A stretch of DNA of 64,000 nt from Chitinophaga pinensis (GCA_945901065.1 CAMDKI010000002.1:124001-188000); one strand, 5' to 3'. Counted from the first letter of the stretch, positions 7,119-15,838 are shown. Made by a program: numbers and translations. Notes: generated from the letters alone by a model not told the origin.

Positions 7119-8432
7119 ATGAAAACCAACACCGCTCATCGTTTTTTGCTGCTACTTACCCTGTTTGTGGCACTTGCGTTTCAAGGTTGTATTAAAGACA
7201 AGTGCCAAAACGAGTACACCTACTACCGTTATGAGCCTATCTATATCACATACGAAGAATTGCGCTCATCCGTTGCCTCTGAGGCACCACGAGCTTTAAA
7301 AAACCCGGGCAAGATTTGGTTTAGCGATAACTACATTTTCATCAACGAAAAAAACGAAGGTATACACGTTATCAATAACGTAAACCCTTCGAGCCCAATC
7401 AACGAAGCATTTATAAAAATACCGGGCAATTTAGACCTATCGGTGCGCAACAATACCCTATACGCCGATAGCTACATTGATTTATTGGCCATTGATGTAA
7501 CTACACCAAACAGCATTGCCGTTACCAAGCGCATCGAAAATGCCTTGCCACAGCGCGGCACTGCCGGTTTTAGCAATGCATGGGACTTTGCAGCCATCGA
7601 CCCTAACGGCGTAATAACCGACTATAAAAAAATAGCCGTAACCGAAGCCTACGAAACCGATTGCAACGGCGGCACCACCACCGATGGCCCAATAATGATT
7701 GAAGATGGAGGGTTTGTAAACACTTTTGATGGTGTAAGCAGCGACAATAGTACCAACAGTGGCGGCGACGTGGGCAACAAAGGTGGCAGTATGGCGCGCT
7801 TTGCCATGTACCAAAACTACCTGTATATAGTTGATAACAGCTTTATGCACTTGTACGATATATCCAATGCCACTTCGCCGGTATTCAGCACCCAAATACA
7901 GGTAGGATGGGAAATTGAAACCATTTTTATGCGCGGCAGTTACATATACATTGGCAGCACCAGCGGTATGCACATATACGACAACTCGTCACCATCAAAC
8001 CCAACTTGGCTATCAACGTATAGCCACGTTAACAGCTGCGACCCAGTAGTAGTTGAGGGCAACTATGCCTATGTAACCTTGCGCAGCGGCACTGCTTGCG
8101 ATGGGTTTACCAACCAATTGGATGTGGTAGACATTAGCAACAAAACCAACCCTACCTTGGTGGCCAGCTACCCTATGAGCAACCCGCACGGGCTAGGCAT
8201 AGCTAGTGGCATCTTGTTTATTTGCGATGGTGCCGATGGCCTAAAAGTATACGACGCCAGCAACCCACTTACTATTGGCGACAACCAATTGCAGCACTTT
8301 GCTGGTATTGATGCCTACGACGTAATACCTTTCCAGAAGCGATTGTTTATGATTGGTAATAATGGATTTTATCAATATGATTATACCGACCCAAATAATT
8401 TGGTGCTTTTGAGCACGATAAGTGCACAATGA
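7119..8432 (+). CDS. LVIVD-repeat lipoprotein
   Basis: A 437-residue surface lipoprotein: signal MKTNTAHRFLLLLTLFVALAFQGC, Cys-anchored. It contains LVIVD-type repeats that form a beta-propeller, for example NYLYIVDNSFMHLYDISNATSPV, SYIYIGSTSGMHIYDNSSPSNP, NQLDVVDISNKTNPTLVASY and LFICDGADGLKVYDASNP. The ATG at 7119 is chosen because the signal peptide begins there; an in-frame ATG at 7068 would add 17 polar residues ahead of it. It lies 44 bases upstream of the ECF sigma factor, so the two may be related in function, but the sigma gene has its own promoter. Ligand unknown. Confidence 0.85.
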   Translation: MKTNTAHRFLLLLTLFVALAFQGCIKDKCQNEYTYYRYEPIYITYEELRSSVASEAPRALKNPGKIWFSDNYIFINEKNEGIHVINNVNPSSPINEAFIKIPGNLDLSVRNNTLYADSYIDLLAIDVTTPNSIAVTKRIENALPQRGTAGFSNAWDFAAIDPNGVITDYKKIAVTEAYETDCNGGTTTDGPIMIEDGGFVNTFDGVSSDNSTNSGGDVGNKGGSMARFAMYQNYLYIVDNSFMHLYDISNATSPVFSTQIQVGWEIETIFMRGSYIYIGSTSGMHIYDNSSPSNPTWLSTYSHVNSCDPVVVEGNYAYVTLRSGTACDGFTNQLDVVDISNKTNPTLVASYPMSNPHGLGIASGILFICDGADGLKVYDASNPLTIGDNQLQHFAGIDAYDVIPFQKRLFMIGNNGFYQYDYTDPNNLVLLSTISAQ

Positions 8433-8438
8433 TAAGCG

Positions 8439-8446
8439 TAACTTTG
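8439..8446 (+). promoter_or_regulatory. -7 promoter element of the ECF sigma factor gene
   Basis: TAACTTTG matches TAnnTTTG exactly, 30 bases before ATG 8477. It lies inside a possible upstream frame (ATG 8429), which it makes unlikely as the real start. Confidence 0.65.
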
Positions 8447-8476
8447 CCAAGGGCTGGCCACCAGCCAGCAACATTT

Positions 8477-9034
8477 ATGAGTTTAGAGGACATTGTTAAA
8501 GGCTGTATTGCGGGCAAAAGAGTAGCCCAAAGTAAGTTGTACGAGCACTACCACGCCCGTATGGTGGGCGTATGCTTGCGCTATGCCGGAAGCAAAGACG
8601 AGGCTCGCGAAATAATGAACTTGGGTTTTCTTAAGGTGTTTCAAACCATGGAGCGTTTCGAAAACGGGGGTGGCAATTTGGATGCCTGGATATACCGAAT
8701 CATGATCAATACATCGATAGACTATTACCGCAAAGAACTAAAGCACCGCTACCAAGACGACGTTGAGAACCACTACCACTTGCGCGATGAAAGCGCCGAT
8801 GCCATAAGCGACATGAGTGCCACCGAATTGATACATCTGGTGCAAGAGTTAAGCCCAGCCTATAGAACCGTATTTAATCTTTATGTAATTGAAGGTTTTT
8901 CGCACAAAGAAATAGCAGACCAATTGAACATCTCAGAAGGCACTTCAAAATCGAACCTAGCCAAGGCAAGAGGCAACTTACAAACCATGATACGCGAACG
9001 TGAATCCTTTAAATCTACGAGCTATGCCGGATAA
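8477..9034 (+). CDS. RNA polymerase ECF-type sigma factor
   Basis: A 185-residue sigma-70 family factor with region 2 (KLYEHYHARMVGVCLRYAGSKDEAREIMNLGFLKVFQ, then LDAWIYRIMINTSIDYYR) and region 4 (LSPAYRTVFNLYVIEGFSHKEIADQLNISEGTSKSNLAKARGNL, a helix-turn-helix for -35 binding). No region 3, as expected for ECF factors. The gene overlaps the next one by 11 bases, whose product has an anti-sigma-like N-terminus, so the pair is a candidate signalling unit. ATG 8477 is chosen because the promoter at 8439 excludes the upstream ATG. Confidence 0.9.
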   Translation: MSLEDIVKGCIAGKRVAQSKLYEHYHARMVGVCLRYAGSKDEAREIMNLGFLKVFQTMERFENGGGNLDAWIYRIMINTSIDYYRKELKHRYQDDVENHYHLRDESADAISDMSATELIHLVQELSPAYRTVFNLYVIEGFSHKEIADQLNISEGTSKSNLAKARGNLQTMIRERESFKSTSYAG

Positions 9035-10523
9035 CTACATGGACGATATTTGGAAGGATAAACTGGGCAACTATCAAGCCCCTGCCGACCCGCAAGACTG
9101 GGCCGACATGGCCGCCATGCTTGATGCTAAGGCAGATAAACATGCTGCATTTTATTGGTGGTGGTTGGTGGCTGCTGCCCTTGTTGTAACTGTTGGGGGC
9201 GGTATTTTCCACTTAATGAATGTTGAAGCAAATCAACTGGATGCTTTTGCAATAAATGGCAACGGTAATGCTGAGCACAGTAGTAACAACAACACTTTTA
9301 ACTCCGGCAGCATAGCTGAAAGCGGTGATGCAAACGCCAATATCGACACTACTGGCAACCCTAAAAACTCGTCCTCTGGGGTATTAGGCCATGATAATGA
9401 TAGCCTAAACAATACTCAAACCAATACTGATGGCAAAGGCGCAAACAACCTAAACACAAATATTGCAGCCAACAAAAAATCAGCAAATGGCAATAACAGC
9501 AATAGACCAGCTACAAAAAAAGGGAAACAAGGCAAAGCTGGCAAAGGCAACAAAAACGGTTCATTAACAAACACCGATAACAGCAACAATGTAAGCGGCA
9601 ATGGCAATAGTAAAGCTAATAAAAGTGATGCCAATAATGGAACCAGTAGCCACGGAACAAGCAACAAGGCAATAGTTGATGGTACTACTGCTGCCGATAA
9701 TTATGAAAAGCCAGTAGGCACCATTAGCGTGAAACGCTTGAAAGAACTACCAAATCCGCTTGCCCTTTCCATTAGTCGCGATACCATAATGCGCAATTGG
9801 CGCGATAAGGTGCTACGCCCAAAAGCAGTGCAGCACTATCTTGGGTTGAGTGTTGGCTGGGTTACCGCCCGAGTTGACCGCAGCGGCGATTTCCGCCCAG
9901 GGTACAATGTTGGGTTGCAATATAGCATGATGGTAAAACACCGCGCAGGATTCCATGCAGGGCTGGCTTTCCGCCAATACCAATACTACACCGATTTGGT
10001 AGCCTGCAATTATGAACTTTATCAATGCCCTAATAGCTATAGCAGCGCGTTGCAAACTATTGACTTAAATGTGGGTGCCCAAGTAAATTTGGTAAAAACC
10101 GATAAAGTGGAATGGTACGTAATGGCTGGTGTAAACAACCAATTTATGCTTTCCGAAACCTTTGAGTACAACCTTCCTAAAATTGATACCGTAAGTCCTA
10201 CCCCGGTACCTGTTGAACCGCCCACAAATACTAGTTTCACCGGTGGCGGTGTGAGCAATTACAACGAAAGTTTAGATGTAAGTGCCGATTTTAATTCGCT
10301 AACCTCAAACGGAGCTGGCAGTGCTTCGGGTAAATTTTTGCGCGAACGCTACCTAGGGGCTTGGTATGTTGGCACTGGTGTTACTTGGCACTTTGCTAGC
10401 CGCATGAACCTGCAAGTAGAGCCCGTTATTGGCAGCACGATGCAGTTTGTGGGTATACAAGACAAGAAAATGTGGAACAGTGGCGTGAATGTGAGACTGA
10501 ACGTAAGATTAGGAAAATTTTAA
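9024..10523 (+). CDS. Putative anti-sigma / outer-membrane beta-barrel fusion
   Basis: A 499-residue protein. Residues 1-40 (DDIWKDKLGNYQAPADPQDWADMAAMLDAK) resemble the short cytoplasmic start of Bacteroidota anti-sigma factors. Residues 42-64 (FYWWWLVAAALVVTVGGGIFHLM) form one membrane helix. Residues 70-235 are a low-complexity linker rich in Asn, Gly, Ser and Lys. From about 275 to 499 the chain looks like an outer-membrane barrel (YLGLSVGWVTARVDRSGDF... to LNVRLGKF, ending in Phe). It could thus span inner membrane, periplasm and outer membrane. It overlaps the sigma gene by 11 bases; ATG 9039 is an alternative start. Confidence 0.75.
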   Translation: MPDNYMDDIWKDKLGNYQAPADPQDWADMAAMLDAKADKHAAFYWWWLVAAALVVTVGGGIFHLMNVEANQLDAFAINGNGNAEHSSNNNTFNSGSIAESGDANANIDTTGNPKNSSSGVLGHDNDSLNNTQTNTDGKGANNLNTNIAANKKSANGNNSNRPATKKGKQGKAGKGNKNGSLTNTDNSNNVSGNGNSKANKSDANNGTSSHGTSNKAIVDGTTAADNYEKPVGTISVKRLKELPNPLALSISRDTIMRNWRDKVLRPKAVQHYLGLSVGWVTARVDRSGDFRPGYNVGLQYSMMVKHRAGFHAGLAFRQYQYYTDLVACNYELYQCPNSYSSALQTIDLNVGAQVNLVKTDKVEWYVMAGVNNQFMLSETFEYNLPKIDTVSPTPVPVEPPTNTSFTGGGVSNYNESLDVSADFNSLTSNGAGSASGKFLRERYLGAWYVGTGVTWHFASRMNLQVEPVIGSTMQFVGIQDKKMWNSGVNVRLNVRLGKF

Positions 10524-10690
10524 GGTGCTAATTGGTATCAGTTAGATAAAGCCAAGCGTTACACACTGCACAGGCAAGTACTAATCAATGCTCCAACCGA
10601 CCTTCTCAATATACACTGAAAACCAAACGGAAAACCTAATTAGCAAGTTTAGCGGCACTTGAAGACTCCATTAATTGCTAACTAAAGCCA

Positions 10691-11164
10691 TTACTGCTCA
10701 TTGTATGTTGCCACTATCTCGTCCATGCGCTTGCCGTTTACGCCAAGGTCGCTGCGGCCCAGACGCGAGGCGCTGCGATAATGAATCACATTTTGCTGCG
10801 CATCGACATAAAACTCTACATCATCAATATACCGCATGGCAAAGGTGCGAAACTCGGCATATAGATAATCGGGCTTTTGCTCGATAATAATGGTACGAGG
10901 CATTTTTTCGATAATGTCAATGAGTTTTTTCATGGCTACTTCGGCGCTTTCGCCAGGTTGCAATGCTATAGCTTGGCGTTTCTCGTAAGCGTTATCGCTG
11001 GTGCTTTGGGTACTTACACAATTGGGCGTGCCGGGGCAGGGCTTTAATTGACTATTGTTTACGCCCAACCCCTCGGGCCGTGGACTAAGGCGCGGCACTG
11101 CCAATAGCAAACCAACATACACAACCAATACCACTAAGCCGATGCGTAACAACCATTTCTTCAT
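10691..11164 (-). CDS. DUF1499 membrane-anchored protein
   Basis: A 157-residue protein with one N-terminal membrane helix (LLRIGLVVLVVYVGLLLAV, residues 4-23). The DUF1499 domain follows, recognisable by LKPCPGTPNCVSTQS and, at the C-terminus, YRSASRLGRSDLGVNGKRMDEI. The family is widespread and uncharacterised; the domain would face the periplasm. Monocistronic on the minus strand, convergent with the sigma/anti-sigma pair. Confidence 0.85.
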   Translation of the reverse strand: MKKWLLRIGLVVLVVYVGLLLAVPRLSPRPEGLGVNNSQLKPCPGTPNCVSTQSTSDNAYEKRQAIALQPGESAEVAMKKLIDIIEKMPRTIIIEQKPDYLYAEFRTFAMRYIDDVEFYVDAQQNVIHYRSASRLGRSDLGVNGKRMDEIVATYNEQ

Positions 11165-11261
11165 AAAGCCAATATTAAAGTGAAAATTTGAGAGTGTGTT
11201 AATGTAAACTTCAATATTCGTATCATTCTTCCCAAAAGAGCACCAATAAAAAGGTTGTCAT

Positions 11262-11303
11262 TTAAAAAAATAACCGGAGATGGAACTACAATTCCACCTC
11301 CGG
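11262..11303 (-). terminator. Intrinsic terminator with no intact upstream gene
   Basis: CCGGAG-A-TGGAA pairs with TTCCA-C-CTCCGG (one mismatch, 6-base loop). On the minus strand it is followed by TTATTTTTTT. The only coding-like sequence feeding it is the start-less frame at 11371-11628, so it marks the end of a transcript there. Confidence 0.7.
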
Positions 11304-11370
11304 TCTCCAAAACCTACCCTGAAAATCTTTATAAAGTAACCTTTCGAATATTTTTATACCTATCGGGCTG

Positions 11371-11628
11371 CTACCGTTTAGCTTGTGAACTAGCATTTAA
11401 CCCTAGATAGTATTTTTTCACTATTTGCTTTTTTAGCCCCTTTGGGTTGCCGTTTTTCTGCTGCAATTTAACGAACGTAGTATGCCGTTGGGCCACGCTG
11501 TGGTTAGCATCGCTCAGTTGGCTGTTAAGTTCATTGTTTTTGCCACTAAGCGATTTTATATTGTTCCTAAGAGCAAGTATCCCAATGTAAAGGTGGTAGC
11601 GCGAAATTAAAGTGACATTTAAACAGCG
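11371..11628 (-). pseudogene. Orphan coding-like frame without a start codon
   Basis: An open minus-strand frame of 86 codons ends at a TAG (11371-11373). It reads plausibly as a coiled, basic protein: SLSGKNNELNSQLSDANHS, then QRHTTFVKLQQKNG and GLKKQIVKKYYLGLN. Codon choice resembles neighbouring genes. No ATG, GTG or TTG lies in frame before an upstream TAA at 11629-11631. A terminator follows at 11262-11303. It could be a gene remnant that lost its 5' end, a gene with a rare start such as ATT, a frameshifted gene, or a small RNA that happens to read open. Confidence 0.4.
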
Positions 11629-11645
11629 TTAAAATGGCATTAAAA

Positions 11646-13016
11646 CTATTTTATCGTGGGAAATACAAGTGTAAATGCCGTTCCCTGCTTTAGTTTGGAA
11701 CTTACCTTGATGGTACCTTTATGCAAGGTTACTACCCTATCAACAAGCGATAGGCCAATGCCATGGCCCTTTATAGTTATTGCATCGGGGCTACGATAAA
11801 AGGGCTCAAAAATATGATTAAGGTCTTTAGAGTTGATACCCATACCCTGGTCTTTAAACACAAGCTCAATGCGTTTGGGCAGAACTTTAAGCAACACTGT
11901 AACTTTATGGTCATTTGAAAACTTGCAGGCATTCTCCATTAAGTTCAAAAAAGCCGTTTTTATCAGTTGGTCGTTTCCTTTTATGGTAAGTGCGGCCTCA
12001 TCATCCAATTCACCACCAAATTCAATGGATACTTTATAATCTGGTTTTCGGCGGCGCAGCTCGGTTTCGGCTTGCCATAGTATATCATCAATGCGCACTG
12101 CCGCAAAACCTGCTTCAGCATTTTCGGCACTGGCTTGCGCCAGTAATAGCAGGCGGTTGCTGGTTCTGTTTAGGCTAGTGATGTCGTCAAGCACCGATGC
12201 TACAGCAGTTTTATAATCGTCGGTGCTTCTATCCTTCATTAACAACACTTCTAGCTGGCCCGAAATAGCAGTGAGCGGGGTGCGCAGCTCGTGACTGGCA
12301 TTGCTCACAAAGTGCCGCTGCATTTTTACAGATGCCTCTAGCCTATCCAACATTTTATTGAAGGTTTGGGTCAGTTGGGCTATCTCATCCTTGCCGTTGC
12401 CTTCCGACAGCCGAATATCAAGACTCCCGTATTCAATCGATTCTACGTCTTTGATAACATTGGTAATCGGTTTCAAAACCCGATTGGAGAATATGCTACC
12501 TGCCACAATAACAACAACCATGCTTATGCCGAACACTACAAACAATACGGTTTGCAGGTTTCTTATCTTGCTCAAACCAAAACGATCCATAGCCGATGCA
12601 AACACTACAAACCGATCAAATTTGGAGGTAAACAGCAAGCCCACAACCTCAATACTATCCTCTCTGAAACGCACCTCTTTTTCAAGCCGCACTTTATCAA
12701 TCAAAGCTGGCGAAATGTGCATGGAGTTGAGTGTATCAGTAGTATAGAGGATGTCGTTTTTGTAGTTGTAAATGGTAATGTTCTCAGAAGGAAGGGTACC
12801 CGCATCTTTGGCAGTAATAATACGCAGCAAATCAATGCTCACTTCATCAACTTCTAACAATAAAGTTGCGGTGGTATTGGCTTTGTTTATCAATCGGCTG
12901 TAAAACTCCTCTTCGCGGTACTCGGATGAGAAAAAGAAAATAGCTTGCGATGCCGCGAACATGATAACGCCAAAAATGGCAATAAAAGTAATGGCCAACC
13001 GCGAGCGTATAGGCAT
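11646..13016 (-). CDS. Sensor histidine kinase
   Basis: A 456-residue membrane histidine kinase. TM1 (about residues 7-30) and TM2 (about 158-180) enclose a 125-residue periplasmic sensor domain. A HAMP region follows (RVLKPITNVIKDVESIEYGSLDIRL). The H-box is FVSNASHELRTPLTAIS, the N-box NLMENACKFS, the G1 box DQGMGIN and the G2 box GHGIGLSLV. It should autophosphorylate on the H-box histidine and pass phosphate to the response regulator encoded 2 bases upstream in the same operon. Resembles the CusS/ArlS-like kinases paired with OmpR-type regulators; signal unknown. Confidence 0.93.
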   Translation of the reverse strand: MPIRSRLAITFIAIFGVIMFAASQAIFFFSSEYREEEFYSRLINKANTTATLLLEVDEVSIDLLRIITAKDAGTLPSENITIYNYKNDILYTTDTLNSMHISPALIDKVRLEKEVRFREDSIEVVGLLFTSKFDRFVVFASAMDRFGLSKIRNLQTVLFVVFGISMVVVIVAGSIFSNRVLKPITNVIKDVESIEYGSLDIRLSEGNGKDEIAQLTQTFNKMLDRLEASVKMQRHFVSNASHELRTPLTAISGQLEVLLMKDRSTDDYKTAVASVLDDITSLNRTSNRLLLLAQASAENAEAGFAAVRIDDILWQAETELRRRKPDYKVSIEFGGELDDEAALTIKGNDQLIKTAFLNLMENACKFSNDHKVTVLLKVLPKRIELVFKDQGMGINSKDLNHIFEPFYRSPDAITIKGHGIGLSLVDRVVTLHKGTIKVSSKLKQGTAFTLVFPTIK

Positions 13017-13018
13017 AG

Positions 13019-13696
13019 CTAGCTCTCTTTAAAAATATACCCCATACCAATTTGGGTATGGATGAGCTTGTTCTGAAAATCTTTGTCAATCTTCTTCCTC
13101 AAAAAATTGACATACACATCTACCACATTGGTTCCGGTGTCAAATTGTATATCCCAAACTTTATCAGCTATCTCGTTTCGGGCCAACACACGGCCTTTGT
13201 TGCGCATAAAATACTCCAACAAGGCATATTCTTTGGCAGTAAGAAATATCTCGGCACCACCCCTCGATACCGTTTTACGGTCAAGGTTCAGTTCCAAATC
13301 GCCAGCCTTAAGTACATTGCCTGCTTGCACAACACCCGAAGTGCGCTTGGTAAGCGCCTTTATGCGGGCCAGCAGCTCTTGAAACTCGAAGGGTTTAACT
13401 AAATAGTCGTCGGCACCAGCATCAAAACCCGTTACTTTATCGTCGGTGGTGCCTAGCGCGGTAAGCATGATAATGGGTGTTTGTATTCCCTGCTCTCTAA
13501 ACTCTTTGCAAAGCTCCAACCCGTTTTGGTACGGAATAATAACATCGAGCAAAATGATATCGTAATGGTTTTTTAGGGCAAGTTTTTTACCAATCAGCCC
13601 ATCAAAAGCAACATCTACTTCATGTTGCTGCTCCTCCAGTCCTTGCTTCAAAAAGGCATTTACTTTAGGCTCGTCTTCTATCACCAATATTTTCAT
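13019..13696 (-). CDS. OmpR-family response regulator
   Basis: A 225-residue regulator. The receiver domain starts MKILVIEDEPKVNAFLKQG, has the phosphoacceptor aspartate in DIILLDVIIPYQNG, the Thr in IIMLTALG and the Lys in DYLVKPFEF. The winged-helix DNA-binding domain follows (LTAKEYALLEYFMRNKGRVLARNEIADKVWD...VNFLRKKID...IHTQIGMGYIF). It pairs with the kinase downstream (2-base gap). ATG 13696 is chosen because the receiver begins there and the upstream frame reads through word repeats. A TATCTTTA element ends only 7 bases before the ATG, so the message may be leaderless. Confidence 0.93.
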   Translation of the reverse strand: MKILVIEDEPKVNAFLKQGLEEQQHEVDVAFDGLIGKKLALKNHYDIILLDVIIPYQNGLELCKEFREQGIQTPIIMLTALGTTDDKVTGFDAGADDYLVKPFEFQELLARIKALTKRTSGVVQAGNVLKAGDLELNLDRKTVSRGGAEIFLTAKEYALLEYFMRNKGRVLARNEIADKVWDIQFDTGTNVVDVYVNFLRKKIDKDFQNKLIHTQIGMGYIFKES

Positions 13697-13703
13697 ATCG
13701 GTA

Positions 13704-13711
13704 TAAAGATA
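13704..13711 (-). promoter_or_regulatory. -7 element of the response regulator operon
   Basis: TATCTTTA on the minus strand (TAnnTTTA variant) ends 7 bases before ATG 13696, predicting a leaderless or nearly leaderless transcript. Confidence 0.5.
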
Positions 13712-13729
13712 AGGGTAAAAAGGGATGTA

Positions 13730-13888
13730 CAATGTACGAGGTACGAGGTACGAAGTACGATTGAGGTTTTGAAAATAGGGTCGGTGCATTATACCCAAAA
13801 TTCAAATTTCGGCACTGCCACTTTTTGCCTATCTTTAATTCAGACTTTATAACATTACAAATCGTAAATCTAAAATCGTACTTCGTAC
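13730..13888. repeat. Second inverted pair of TACGA-type microrepeats
   Basis: Direct words (GTACGAGGTACGAGGTACGA, 13735-13754) contain GTACGAAGTACGATT at 13748-13762, which is matched exactly by its reverse complement at 13874-13888. The pair encloses the intergenic space between the divergent response regulator and VWA genes. The right arm ends 7 bases before ATG 13896, inside the leader of the VWA gene. Vocabulary is shared with 1570-1683. Confidence 0.6.
13830..13837 (+). promoter_or_regulatory. -7 element of the VWA gene
   Basis: TATCTTTA (TAnnTTTA variant) 58 bases before ATG 13896. The leader carries the right arm of the inverted microrepeat. Confidence 0.45.
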
Positions 13889-13895
13889 TTAAGCT

Positions 13896-15122
13896 ATGTT
13901 TCTCAACTTCTTTTACTTACTAAAAAAAGATGGACTGCCGGTAAGCTTGCACGAGTTTTTGGCGTTGATGGAGGCATTGGAGCAGCAGGTGGTAGCCCCT
14001 ACCCTTGAGGAATTTTACTTTTTGAGTAAGAGCATTTTGGTGAAACACGAAAACCAGCTAGACCGTTTCGACCAACTATTTGGGCAATACTTTCATGGCA
14101 AAGAGGCTGAGAGCCGGGTGCAATCAATAGAACTGCCCGAAGAGTGGCTGCGCAAATTTTTAGAGCGCAACCTCACCGACGAAGAAAAGGCACTGATTGA
14201 GGCCATGGGCGGTTTGGAGAAACTGCAAGAACGATTTGAGCAACTGCTGCGCGAGCAAAAAGAGCGCCATGAGGGCGGTAACAAATGGATAGGCACTGGC
14301 GGCACCTCGCCGTTTGGCGCCAACGGTTACAACCCCGAGGGGTACAGGATAGGGCAAGAGAAAAGCCGCAACCGCAGTGCCGTAAAGGTTTGGGACCAGC
14401 GCAAATATGCCAACCTGGACGATGACCTAGAACTGAACACCCGCAACCTGAAACTAGCCCTAAAACGCTTACGCATACTTACCCGCGAGGGCGCACCTAT
14501 TGAGCTTGACTTGGATGGCACTATAAAAAAGACCTCGGAGAATGCGGGTATGCTGGATATACACATGGTGCCCAGCAAAAAAAACCATGTAAAGGTGCTA
14601 CTGTTTATTGATGTAGGCGGCAGCATGGACGACCACATTGAAACTTGCGCCCAGTTGTTTTCAGCAGCGCGGTATGAGTTGAAACACTTGGAGTATTTCT
14701 ATTTCCATAACTGCTTATACGAAAGCGTTTGGAAAGACAATAACCGCCGCGGCGACCGCACCCCTACTTGGGAGGTGCTGCACAAATATAACCGCGACTA
14801 TAAAGTAATATTTCTGGGCGATGCTGCTATGTCACCATACGAGGTGGTAACGCCTGGCGCAAGCGTAGAGCACTATAACCAAGAAAGTGGCGCCGTTTGG
14901 ATGCAGCGCGTGCTAGAGCAGTTTCCGTATGCCTGTTGGATAAACCCCAACCACGAAACCGATTGGCGCTACTACGAATCAACTACCGTGCTAAGAGAAC
15001 TGATGGGCGACCGTATGTTTCCGATGACGCTAAAAGGCATAGGCCAAGCCGTGCGAAGCCTTAAAGACAAACGCATAACCTTTACACCCATTAAAGCCCA
15101 TAACCTAGATGGACGCGGTTAA
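13896..15122 (+). CDS. VWA-domain protein (CoxE-like)
   Basis: A 408-residue cytoplasmic protein of the CoxE-like VWA group. The N-terminus (MFLNFFYLLKKDGLPVSLHEFLALMEAL) and a charged helical region (residues 85-135) precede the VWA fold from about 230: VKVLLFIDVGGSMDDHIETC holds the metal-ion site, written DxGGS instead of the usual DxSxS. These proteins usually work with a MoxR-type AAA ATPase in metal-centre assembly, but none is adjacent here. It overlaps the following membrane gene by 14 bases if that gene starts at 15109. Confidence 0.8.
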   Translation: MFLNFFYLLKKDGLPVSLHEFLALMEALEQQVVAPTLEEFYFLSKSILVKHENQLDRFDQLFGQYFHGKEAESRVQSIELPEEWLRKFLERNLTDEEKALIEAMGGLEKLQERFEQLLREQKERHEGGNKWIGTGGTSPFGANGYNPEGYRIGQEKSRNRSAVKVWDQRKYANLDDDLELNTRNLKLALKRLRILTREGAPIELDLDGTIKKTSENAGMLDIHMVPSKKNHVKVLLFIDVGGSMDDHIETCAQLFSAARYELKHLEYFYFHNCLYESVWKDNNRRGDRTPTWEVLHKYNRDYKVIFLGDAAMSPYEVVTPGASVEHYNQESGAVWMQRVLEQFPYACWINPNHETDWRYYESTTVLRELMGDRMFPMTLKGIGQAVRSLKDKRITFTPIKAHNLDGRG

Positions 15123-15771
15123 GAATATCATGTTAACCTCACATATATGGGCAGGGTTTGCCCTATTGGCACTGTTTTGGCTACCCCTCATCTTTCGTAA
15201 AGGTAGCCGTGGGCACGTATGGGTGGGTCGCATTTACACATGGGTAATGTTTGGGGTACTTTTTAGTGCTGCTGTGCTATGCATACACCGGGTATTTACA
15301 GGCAACTGGGCACAAGGTTTTGCTTTGGGTTTTCTTACCCTCATTTCGTTCAATTCGTTGTGGTATGGCTACGCCATTGCCATTAAAAAACGGCTAACCA
15401 ATAGCATAGCCAATGCCCGCAATGCCATGTTTACGATTATATCTATTTACTCGGTAGCGCTCATATATGTGGGTGTGCAATACAATCAGGTGCTGTTTAT
15501 CATATTCGGCTTATTGGGCACCTTGCCTTTTATACCGTTGGCTTTAGCCATTGCGCGCCGCACTGTGCAGCCAGAGTTTAATTGGCTACGTGAGCACTAC
15601 ACCAATATGCTGATAAGCGGCGGTGCAGCCTACACGGCGTTTTTTGCCTTCGGTTCGCGCATATTCTTCACCTTCCCCGACAATACGCTGCTGGCAGTGT
15701 TGCCTTGGGTATTGCCCACGTTCATCGCCCTTATGGGGGTTACGTGGTTCAATAGGCGGTATGTAAAGTGA
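15109..15771 (+). CDS. DUF2306-like integral membrane protein
   Basis: A 220-residue membrane protein with about seven hydrophobic segments. SHIWAGFALLALFWLPLIFRKGSRGHVWVGRIYTWVM matches the start of DUF2306-type predicted membrane proteins, which combine a helix-borne His with a loop of the form KGS(R)GHxWxGR. Later segments (LREHYTNMLISGGAAYTAFFAFG) place further His and aromatic residues near the membrane. Function unknown. It is translationally coupled to the VWA gene; the in-frame ATG at 15130 is an equally good start that would leave a 7-base gap instead of the 14-base overlap. Confidence 0.75.
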   Translation: MDAVKNIMLTSHIWAGFALLALFWLPLIFRKGSRGHVWVGRIYTWVMFGVLFSAAVLCIHRVFTGNWAQGFALGFLTLISFNSLWYGYAIAIKKRLTNSIANARNAMFTIISIYSVALIYVGVQYNQVLFIIFGLLGTLPFIPLALAIARRTVQPEFNWLREHYTNMLISGGAAYTAFFAFGSRIFFTFPDNTLLAVLPWVLPTFIALMGVTWFNRRYVK

Positions 15772-15783
15772 GAGGATTTCTCA

Positions 15784-15810
15784 CAAAAAAAACCCGACCA
15801 AACAGTCGGG
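15784..15810 (-). terminator. Intrinsic terminator of the lipoprotein pair
   Basis: CCCGAC/GTCGGG with a 6-base loop, followed on the minus strand by eight T. It lies 28 bases past the stop of the 15839-16684 gene. Confidence 0.8.
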
Positions 15811-15838
15811 CTCTCAATAATATAAAGTAACCAAAAGC

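Noticed and set aside
9416..9667. Minus-strand Leu-rich frame
   Set aside because: Mirror of the Asn/Gly/Ser-rich linker of the anti-sigma/barrel protein; the Leu run is a coding artefact.
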